A stretch of DNA of 64,000 nt from Euryodendron excelsum (Eukaryota > Streptophyta > Magnoliopsida > Ericales > Pentaphylacaceae). A model generated the notes under the pieces. The model ran no database searches and had not been told where the DNA came from. It was given only the letters and a program-made list of their open reading frames with translations. The position numbers were made by a program, and so were the translations under genes. Within the stretch, counting starts at the first letter, position 1. Each line of letters starts with the position of its first letter. Where the stretch lies: the NCBI GenBank assembly GCA_033060915.1, contig CM065388.1, forward strand, positions 38,086,501 to 38,150,500. Reading direction: 5' to 3'. Positions 56,284 to 64,000 of this stretch are shown piece after piece.

Positions 56284-56637
56284 CAATATCTTTGTGAATT
56301 TTAGAAATTGCTAATTTTAGATTTTCCGGAGCATTATTCAAGGCAACCGATTTGACATCTTCATTGTGTTGAACAAGAAACTTCAAAAGTTCAAAAAAAT
56401 CTCCTTGGCTACTTGAACTTTCAGATTCATCATGACTGTGAAATGCAAGTCCTTATCTTACAATATCTTTTTGAATTTAAGGAACTGCCAATTTTAGATT
56501 TTGCGGAGCATTATTCAAGGCAACTGATTTGAGATCTTCATTGTGTTCAATAAGAAACTTCAAAAGTTCAAGAAAATCTCCTTGGCTACTTGAACTTTCA
56601 GATTCATCATGACCGCGAAATGCAAGTCCTTATCTTA
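56284..56637. repeat. 177-bp tandem duplication within the hAT transposase
   Basis: Copies begin with CAATATCTTT at 56284 and 56461. Both contain GGAGCATTATTCAAGGCAAC, TCTCCTTGGCTACTTGAACT and GCAAGTCCTTATCTTA. The period of 177 is 59 codons, so the duplication kept the frame. About 10 percent of positions differ by eye. Confidence 0.92.
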
Positions 56638-58864
56638 AGAAAAAATCGAACATAGTCAATCGATGCATTGAATATGTTCCTTTTGATTCAACAAGTCTTG
56701 GCATTTGCTCCAACCTTGGTTATGAGCACTTTCGGACCCTCTACATAAACTTGAAATTTATTTTTCTTCTTCCAATTTGAGAAGCCCTCACCAAAAGATT
56801 TATCGCTTGCTTGATCTTTGATATCAGATTTGAATAGATAACAACATAGATAGAATGTAGCATATTTTGCTTTACTATACTCTAACCAATTAGGAAATTC
56901 ACTATACCAAGCTTGATTAAATGGATGGACTAATTGTCCAAAGCTTGTTTATGGAAAATTCTTGATACGAGGCTAACAAGGATCCCTTTGCAGATATACT
57001 CTTCAAATTTGGTCTTGATCATTAGGATTATAATCTATAATCCAAGTCTGGAGCCCAAGATCTGCAGTGAGATCATGCAAGTTGATTTCCACGCAACTTT
57101 ATTTTAAGGGAAAAGTACTATCCTCTCCGTTTTGAGTTGGTGACATATCAAAAACTGATTTTCTTTTGAACTATTTCTCCATGACTTGCTTAAACTAACT
57201 TTAGTCAAAAAAGTTACCTACACGTAACATTGACTAGTTTAAATAAAAACAACACAACAATCAGATTCCCTTTCAAAACAGAGACAGAACAAAAAAAAGA
57301 ATTAATCAAATTCATTTTCAAAAACAAAAGAGAATGAGGCAGTAAATAAGAATTAATCAACCCAACAATCAAATTCACTTTAAAAAATAAAAGACAACAA
57401 AATAAAAATTAATCTACCTAACAATCATGTTCACTTTAAAAAACAAATAGAATTAATCAACCCAACAATTAGGTTGCGTACAAAATTTGAAATTCAAAAA
57501 ATCACTAACAAGATAATCTAAACATAATCCCCATGTTTCATATGAATTATATCATTATCCAAAAAATATCAAAAAGAGGAATTTGCAAAGCATAGAAAAA
57601 ATCCCCCAAAACAACTCACCTTTGCACTAAAAATTAGGCTTCAATCTGAAATTAAGGTTTATAATATTTTAAATGGTAATATTCAAAGAGAGAACAGAGA
57701 GGGCAACCTTTGGCTTCATAACTCTCCTTCAATCTATGAGTGAAATAAGAACATAGAAGTGAGAAATCGAAAGAGAGAGATGAAGAGAGAGAGAGAAAGA
57801 GAGAGAGTAAACTTACAGATTGTGTTGCTCCAACTTTCATCACCATTTACCAAATACTTTTAGTAGCAGAAATCAAGAGCCATTGAAATGAAGAACCGAA
57901 CGAAGCAGAATGAGAGAGACGAGATATGAGAGGCTGCCAAGATATAAAAGGGAGAGAAGAGAGAGGAATTTTTATTCCAGTATCACAGTTTCGTGTATCA
58001 ATGTGTATATATATATAATATATTTACACTTGTATGTATTATTTATTCTAAAGGGGCTCTTTAAACCAAATAATTATTTTAAGGGGGTGCAAATTGAAAA
58101 GTTGTTATGAAAATATAGCTAAAAAGAATTTTAACAATCGGTGGGGGGGGGCATTTATAATTTTTTAGGGGGAGGGGGGCAAATTGAAAAAAAAAATTTG
58201 AAACTATAGGTAAAAAAAAAGTTTCAAACCTGAAGGGGGACAACTGCCCTCTCTAGGCATCATGTTGCTTGCAAGGCACGACAACAAAACTAATATAGAT
58301 TTGATGGCCACAAAAGCATAATGTACTCAGAACACACTAGTGCCACCAAGCCACACGTGATAAATAAGGCCTGATTGTACTCTAAAAATTAAAAATCAGA
58401 GCCATTAATTATAGGTTAATATTAGTTATTATTTATATGTCATTTATCATTTTTACATAAATGTAGTATTTGTAACATTTTACACACTTTGAGCAGATTT
58501 GAAGATAAAGCTAAGCCAAATGAAGTAAGGTGAAGTATGTTATTTATATGAGTGGGTGTGTATTATAAAATATCTTTTACTTTATATATTATAATATTAT
58601 CTTTTACTTTAAACATATTTTATTTTATCTTTTACGTTATATATTATATTATATGGAATGATATATATATATATATATGTATCTTTGTGTGCAAGTGTGC
58701 AGGTGAGGCAGCCAGGAAGAAGAAAACAAAAAAAAAAGAAACAAAAAAGGGTGGAGGAGATAAGAATGGGCAGCTAGGAAGAAGAAAACCAAAAAAATAA
58801 AAGAAGGAAAGGTGGAGGAGATAAGAATCGAGAAAAAAAATAAAATAAAAAAAATTCTTCTTTG

Positions 58865-58872
58865 CCTATAAA
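58865..58872 (+). promoter_or_regulatory. LTR TATA box of the Athila element
   Basis: TATAAAAA in the context TTGCCTATAAAAAGAAGCG, followed by a GA-rich start region and by AATAAA at about 59037. This spacing fits U3-R-U5 of an LTR that ends near 59795. Confidence 0.55.
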
Positions 58873-59803
58873 AAGAAGCGTTCAACAGAGAAACAATGGG
58901 TGGGGGGGAGGAGAGTAGAGAGTTAGAGAGCCATTTGGCTTACAGCTCTCTCTTTCATTTTCTTTTAGTCAATTAGTTTGTTAGTAGCTGTTCAGCCAGT
59001 TAATTTTTTAGTTTTCTTTCACTGTTATTCTGCTGTAATAAACTTTTTTAGTTATGAAGTTATTTTTCAAACCACGTCTTTTCAATATTATGAGTATCTA
59101 GTTTAATTCTTGGAGCTAATTTTGAAGATCATCTGAAGATCTTAGAATATCAACGGAGGTAATTGAGTTTTCATTATTTTATCTTTAAAATATTTCAATT
59201 CTTGATAATTAAAGTCTAGATCTTTGAAAAAATATAGATTCTTGATTAAGTTTGGTAATTTTTATGCACAAATTGATGGTATGAATCTATTGCTTTAATT
59301 TTTATTATTCTAGATTTAATTATTATTTAATTTTGTTTTAATCGTTAAATCTTCCGAATCAAAGACTCAAGACGAAACCAATCATTTTAGTTATAAAACC
59401 TTCGTTGGAACTTCAGGTGAATCAGGTGATTGGATCAATTAGATCCAAGACTATTTTATTAAATTTCATCTAAAGTTTAGTTTCACAATCATCAAATCTC
59501 TTAAAAACATCTATTTTATTTTGGTTACCATTTTCTGTAGTATTTATCTTATTCTCATCAGTACTCTTCAAGGTGAAATTCAAACCGATTGGCTTAGATT
59601 CCAACTGAAGTCATTACAACACTACGATGTTTAGCTTGACTTAGTGGGTACGTTATCTTTTACCATGGGTAAATTTTAACACTTAATTATACATATTTTA
59701 TTATCTGTTCTATGTGGATTCACTTTGGTCTTATCGAATTTTATTTACTGCTTCGCTGCACTTGCACTTAGGTGTTAAGTATTTTGGGCGTAGTCAAGTA
59801 TTT

Positions 59804-59820
59804 TGGCGCCATTGCTGGAG
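59804..59820 (+). promoter_or_regulatory. Primer-binding site of the Athila element
   Basis: TGGCGCCATTGCTGGAG, close to the tRNA-Asp type site TGGCGCCGTTGCCGGGG used by Athila elements. GTCA at 59792-59795 just upstream is the likely LTR end. Confidence 0.75.
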
Positions 59821-60119
59821 AATAGCTTTAATAAAATCATGCAAAAAATTTTTTAAAAAATTAAGAATAAAAATAAAAATAATTTGAAAATTATAATAAA
59901 CAATTCAAAAATTATTTAAAAATTTTAAAAAAATATAAATAATAATAAAAATACCTTTGCGGATATAAGGACAATTGATTGCTTCCCTACCTTGACGAAA
60001 TAATTAAAAACTATATACCAACTAATCAGTGGTCTATGCTCACTTATTACTTCATTTCATTGCTAACTTGTATATTTGTATATATTTAGTTCTTTTACTT
60101 TTAGTTTAGTTTATTTATT

Positions 60120-60414
60120 TATTTATTTTGTGGTTAACCTCTTTGGTTGGTATATTTGCCTACTGCTGGACGAAGCCAGTCAAGTTGGTTACCATATTTT
60201 CTGTTTTTATTTTTCATCTAATCCATCTAACTCATCTAACTTACTAACTATTTAACATTTTTTTTTATTTAGTGGATAACCAACTTTGGTTATCATTCTA
60301 ACATTTTATTTTCTGCACTTTATTTCAGATCTTTTTTTTTTTCTTTGTGGTTTACCTTTTAAATTGATTCACCGCCTATTTAGGTCGACGCCACTCAATA
60401 TGGTGACAATATAG

Positions 60415-60449
<35 letters not shown>

Positions 60450-60545
60450 TTTATTTATTTTGATTATTGTGGATAACCTTATTTTGAGTTGATTCATCGC
60501 CTTTTTAGGTCGGCACCGCTCACTAAGATTACCATAATGTTGTTA
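60120..60545. repeat. Degenerate leader repeats of the Athila element
   Basis: Three or four related segments (about 60130-60200, 60270-60298, 60348-60415, 60468-60540) each begin GTGG(A/T)T(A/T)ACC. Two of them share GATTCA(C/T)CGCC, TTTAGGTCG and a GACGCC/GGCACC box. A (TA)n tract lies at 60420-60444. No coding function is seen. Confidence 0.7.
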
Positions 60546-60633
60546 CTAACGGACTAACTTATGTTTCTTTTGTTATTTTTGTGTGCAGATATTTTAGAAT
60601 ATTGTTGTAATTTTTTATTTTTCTTTTCTTTTA

Positions 60634-60639
<6 letters not shown>

Positions 60640-60689
<50 letters not shown>

Positions 60690-60690
60690 T
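60640..60690. repeat. (ATT)n microsatellite
   Basis: About 17 uninterrupted TTA/ATT units in the Athila leader. Confidence 0.95.
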
Positions 60691-61034
60691 AGTATCTTGT
60701 TGTTAGCCGACTCCAGAAGTGCCCCGGTCTAGTCGTTACTCTGTCTGCATCCCTTCAGGTAGGTGACCTTCCATTTCCTCTACTTTGAGAGCCGTCAATA
60801 CTGTTTCTCTTCTCATCCTCATTTTGTCGACGGCCCACTTGGGTTTCTAGCCTAGCATTCTAAGTTGTAAGGTCCGTGTTTATGCTTTAGGATGGATGCA
60901 TTAAGGATGTGCATGGACAATTGGTGAGCGTTGACTTGTCTAGTGATCTTCCTCTAATCCACCATATTCTTTCCCTATCTTGGACTCTTGTTTCGAACAT
61001 TCAGTTAGTTAACCGAGATTCTAGTTATATTCCA

Positions 61035-62253
61035 ATGGTAGAAGAATTTAATCATCAACCACCTGGGAATCCCAACCCGCCAAATCCAAATAATATACCT
61101 GAAGGTGGGAGTGTACATGGTGATCCAACCTACAGGTCTCTCAGGGATTATCTGAATCTTGCTAGGCAAGCGCCTACCTCTTGTATTGTCCTTCCTGTGT
61201 ATCAGACCACAATGACTTTAAAGCCAAGAATGATCCAACTGTTGAATCCATTCTATGGTTTTGATTCTGAAAAACTATATCAACACATAAAAGATTTCAA
61301 GAATGTATTCTCTATGTTCTTCGATAATTCTTACCCAAGGGTAGTTGTACTTTTGAAACTCTTCCCATTTTCTCTAAAAAACAAGACTAAGACATGGTTC
61401 AATTCATTAAAACCTAGGTCTATTAATTTTTCACAAGATCTTCAGACAGAATTCTTGAAAAAAATTCTTCCTTGAGCATAAAACTGAGGTGATTCGTCGC
61501 CAAATCTCTCAATTTGCCCCTAAGTCTAGTGAATCGTTCTCCCAATATTTGAAGACATTTAAAGATTTGTCGAGTACTTGTTCACATCATGATTTCACCA
61601 ATTAGCATATCATAAATACTTTCTATTCATCATTGACTCCACAACTAAAGCAATTTGTTGAGTCTATGTGCACAAGGAATTTGTATAACAAAGACCCATC
61701 TGAAGCGTATGATTTCTTTGATTACTTAGCAAATTTGGCTAGAGATTAAGCCACAACTAGGACCCAAAATCATGAGTCTAAGCCTAGGGTAACATTTCAG
61801 CTTAACCAAGTGGATGATCTGAATGCTAGAATAGCTGCACTTACCCGAAAGTTAGAAGCCATAGAAATAAGTAAGGGCAATGTTGTGAATAGTGAGTCTT
61901 TCAGGGAAGAGAGTTGTTTAATGTGTGGTACAATGAAACATAAAATTGCTGCATGTCCAATTATACCAGGTTTCAAGAAGGCTTTGCATGGCCAAGCCAA
62001 TATAGTTGACCAATATCGGGGTACATATAGTAACCAACGAGTTGAGGGAGCCCTTTCTCGAACACATATAACCCTGGATGGTGAAATCACCCAAACTGTG
62101 GGTGGACAAACGAGGGTCTTTCGAATCCTCAAGCATTCCAAAAAGGGCCTCAAGACTCTCAACCTTTCCAATCCCAGCCTATTCAAACTCAACAATCCAT
62201 GCATTTCCAACCCCAAACTAATAGATATCAACCCCCTTATAAGAGACCTTTAG
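61035..62253 (+). pseudogene. Athila gag (frameshifted)
   Basis: MVEEFNHQPPGNPNPP starts at 61035. The Athila-type gag core follows: LRDYLNLARQAPTSCIVLP, RMIQLLNPFYGFDSEKLYQH, TKTWFNSLKPRSI. An A-run near 61450-61456 shifts the frame before 61475, and homology continues in another frame to a stop at about 61748. A third segment (61810-62253) carries a zinc knuckle, CLMCGTMKHKIAAC, with perfect CX2CX4HX4C spacing. 62254-62587 is degraded linker. Confidence 0.85.
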
Positions 62254-62587
62254 AAGGTAATGTTTATCAATCGACAAATGATATAAGATGAGTCAATAAT
62301 AGGGTGGATAGGCAGGACAAGGTGTTAGACTAGCACACTAGGATGTTGGAGGACATAGCAAAGCAAATGTCTAATTTGACATAAGTTTTGACTCAACAAG
62401 TGTTGGGGAGATTTCCATCTCAACCGTAACCAAATCCAAATCCTATAAAGCAAGTAAACATGACCAAAGCGAGGACTGATCCTCAATTCAGTCATGAACA
62501 AGTCCAATCCATCATAATCCTAAGGAGCAAAAAATCATTGATAAAACTATTCCACCTAGAAAGGAAACTCTTAAGGTTAGTGATGAA

Positions 62588-63337
62588 ATGAATGGATATG
62601 TGAGAGAACAAGAAAGAGAAAAAAATAAGAGTGAAAAAAAGAAAAAGAAAGTTGAGCCAGTTTTAGAGCCAACTAGAGCATCTGAAGATGAAGGCATTGA
62701 TGTTGTGAAATATGCCTCATTTCCTCATAGATTGGCCAAACCAAAATGTGAGCTTCTGAATTCTGAAATTTATGAAATGTTTAAGCAAGTCAAGGTCAAC
62801 ATTCCAATCTTATATGTCATTAAGAAAATTTCCTCCTATGCCAAGTCCTTAAAGGACTTGTGTATTGTGAAAATGAAGTTGCATATCAAGGAAACTGCCT
62901 TCATGAATGAGAGCCAAATTGCGATTTTGCAATGTAAGTCTCCACCGAAGTATAAAACCCCCGGATGTTCTACTATTTCATGTACAATAAGGGAAAACAA
63001 GATAGATCAAGCCATTCTTGATCTAAAAGCAAGTGTCAATCTACTTCCTTATTTAGTTTATCAACAACTCCGATTAAGTGAGTTGCGCCCTACACGTGGT
63101 ACCTTGCAACTAGCTGACAGATCTATTAAGATTTCTAGGGGTATTGTGGAGGATGTTCTCATCCAAATAGATAAATTTTACTATCCAGTAGATTTCATTG
63201 TGCTAGATACACAACCGGTTGAGAGCATTAGTGATCATTCCCAAATTCTTGTTATCTTAGGACGACAATTCCTAGCCACGTGTAATGCTGTAATCCATTA
63301 TAGGAATGGACTATTAAAGTTGTCATTTGAAATATGA
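62588..63337 (+). pseudogene. Athila aspartic protease region
   Basis: Open for 249 codons. The N-terminal part is Lys/Glu-rich, followed by KYASFPHRLAKPK. The protease has AILDLKASVNLLPYLVYQQL, TLQLADRSIKISRGIVEDVL, DFIVLDTQP and VILGRQFLATCNAVIH. The catalytic Asp is present, but the usual D-x-G-A/S reads DLKAS, so the glycine of the active-site loop is replaced by Lys. This probably abolishes activity. The frame ends at 63337, and homology continues in another frame. Confidence 0.85.
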
Positions 63338-64000
63338 CTGTTGAGATGAATATCTTTTCAGTTAGAAAACAACCAGGAGAGTATGAGGACATCAGAGAAG
63401 TAGATTACATTTAGTCTATTATGTAAGAGTACTTTGAGAATAAATTTTTCGAGGATCCTATTGAAAAAGGTCTTGTTTCAAGAAAGCCACATAAACGGTT
63501 AGATTGTGACCATGTCAAGTCTAGGGACACAATTTCTAGAAGGATAGAGAGAGAAGAATGTATGCAAGGGGTCACTAGACCACATCATTTGAGCCTCTCA
63601 TTCCTAATGTCATAAAGCATGTCCCTTCTAAACAAAAAGCACCCACTTCGGAAAGAAAACATTTACCATCTACATTAAAGTATGTATTCCTTGGTAAAGG
63701 TGAGTCTTATCCTATTGTTTTATTCTCTAGTCTGTTTAAAGGCCAAAAGAAGAGCCTTGTGAAAGTGCTAAAGAATCATAGAAAAACCTTAGGTTAGACC
63801 ATTGTAGAACTTCACAGTATTAGTTCTCTTTTATGTACACATCGCATATACCTTAAGGAAAAGTTTAAAACGGTGCGTCAAATGCAAAGGCGTTTAAATC
63901 CCAACATGGAAGAAGTTGTGAGAGAAAAAGTAATAAAACTTCTCAATGCAGGTATCATATAACCCATCTCTGATTCAAAGTGGGTTAATCCAACCCAAGT
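63338..64000 (+). pseudogene. Athila protease-RT linker and start of reverse transcriptase
   Basis: Fragments in changing frames lead to the RT start near 63838: HRIYLKE, TVRQMQRRLNPNMEEVVRE, then a stop and PISDSKWVNPTQ at the window edge. This is the usual beginning of Athila RT. At least three stops lie in this interval. The catalytic core would be beyond 64000. Confidence 0.8.

Larger units (their letters stand above)
52342..57080 (-). pseudogene. hAT transposase (TTF zinc-finger/DUF4371 type), fragmented
   Basis: Read leftward from about 57080: a TTF-like zinc-finger segment (QAWYSEFPNWLEYSKAKYAT, FYLCCYLF), a duplicated segment (56284-56637), a DUF4371-like region (DEARDILAKEKMVVAIQYVD, HCF-type motif as YCFVHQQQLAFVAVAENH, NVVGASCKCQDILREK), then MNDMLI...QEMTKLHHYRV and TELLLCVGCLIPSISF to 55206. 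The solo LTR interrupts here. The frame resumes at 53137 (IIDMRSS, KKMVETGID), then VATTIVERVFS, the dimerisation motif, is split by the MITE. It ends at 52510-52342 with AMNIMKN and YIEKDIFDCIDNDPMM. Besides the insertions there are several stops and frameshifts. It resembles genes annotated 'zinc finger MYM-type protein 1-like' in plants. Confidence 0.85.
52192..58256 (-). mobile_element. hAT element (zinc-finger MYM-like type) with nested insertions
   Basis: The left end is CAGTGGCAGAACCAGG, a typical hAT terminus. The right end is eroded: GGGGGACAACTGCCCTCTC near 58235-58254 resembles the usual subterminal GGGGGCAACTGCCCCC. Flanks AGCATCCT (52184-52191) and GGCATCAT (about 58257-58264) agree at 6 of 8 positions and may be the target duplication. 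Inside are transposase fragments on the minus strand, a MITE at 52518-52968 and a solo LTR at 53143-55200. Without those two insertions the element would be about 3.5 kb. Confidence 0.8.
58400..64000 (+). mobile_element. Athila-lineage Ty3/gypsy element, 5' part, runs off the window
   Basis: Order: LTR with TATA (58865) and polyadenylation signal, primer site at 59804, a 1.2-kb leader, gag, protease and the start of RT. The protease and RT sequences match Athila elements. Frames are broken by several stops and frameshifts. The left LTR boundary is uncertain, somewhere between 58270 and 58560. The 3' half lies beyond 64000. Confidence 0.85.

Noticed and set aside
58649..58885. Hydrophobic frames opposite the GA-rich Athila LTR
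   Set aside because: Caused by purine-rich low-complexity DNA read from the opposite strand.

Overview
The window is plant nuclear DNA, almost certainly eudicot. Genes have GT-AG introns, the intergenic sequence is AT-rich with many GA/CT microsatellites, and nearly everything recognisable is a plant transposable element: Tat, Ogre-like and Athila Ty3/gypsy retrotransposons, TRIMs, LINEs, CACTA, hAT and MITEs. I cannot name the species. Only one ordinary host gene is supported, a three-exon BTB/NPH3 (NRL) gene at 39397-42252 on the + strand.

Layout. 1-1261: AT-rich flank with a foldback MITE (257-563). 1267-11691: complete Tat-lineage element read leftward, with 5-bp target duplication TATAT and LTRs that differ by about 4-5 percent; gag, pol and integrase are broken, but an antisense spliced gene (2511-4774, +) is open throughout, and a 61-bp hairpin-bearing tandem array lies between them. 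11697-17319: intergenic sequence with microsatellites, a deleted TRIM solo LTR (13180-13277) and a small non-autonomous LTR element (15587-16758). 17320-20051: hAT relic with 8-bp duplication ACCGAACC, containing a multimeric TRIM cluster (18165-19870) flanked by TATTT. 21015-22436: LINE 3' relic. 22560-22818: MULE-type MITE. 23345-24608: copia-like LTR, tRNA-Met primer site and truncated interior. 24609-29412: very long LTR ending at an Ogre-type primer site, followed by leader. 30500-39000: AT-rich DNA with little recognisable content.

39397-42252: the NRL gene. 42619-48113: CACTA element with an open TNP2 transposase, truncated on the right. 48103-50520: fragments of Tat-type LTR and gag in both orientations. 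50525-51830: LINE relic. 52192 to about 58256: hAT element that received a MITE (8-bp duplication) and a 2.06-kb solo LTR (5-bp duplication). About 58400-64000: 5' part of an Athila element with decayed gag, protease and the start of reverse transcriptase; it runs off the window.

The most unusual signal is in the TRIM cluster. Its LTRs carry the plant snRNA upstream sequence element (RTCCCACATCG type) exactly 24 bp from a TATA-like box in all six readable copies. That is the geometry of plant RNA polymerase III snRNA/7SL promoters. The TRIM internal domain is exactly 82 bp in all four copies and holds little more than a primer-binding site and a polypurine tract. Other notable signals are the open antisense gene in a dead Tat element, the hierarchy of duplications in the Ogre-like LTR, and a 54-bp tandem pair whose hairpin stem shows a compensatory base change.
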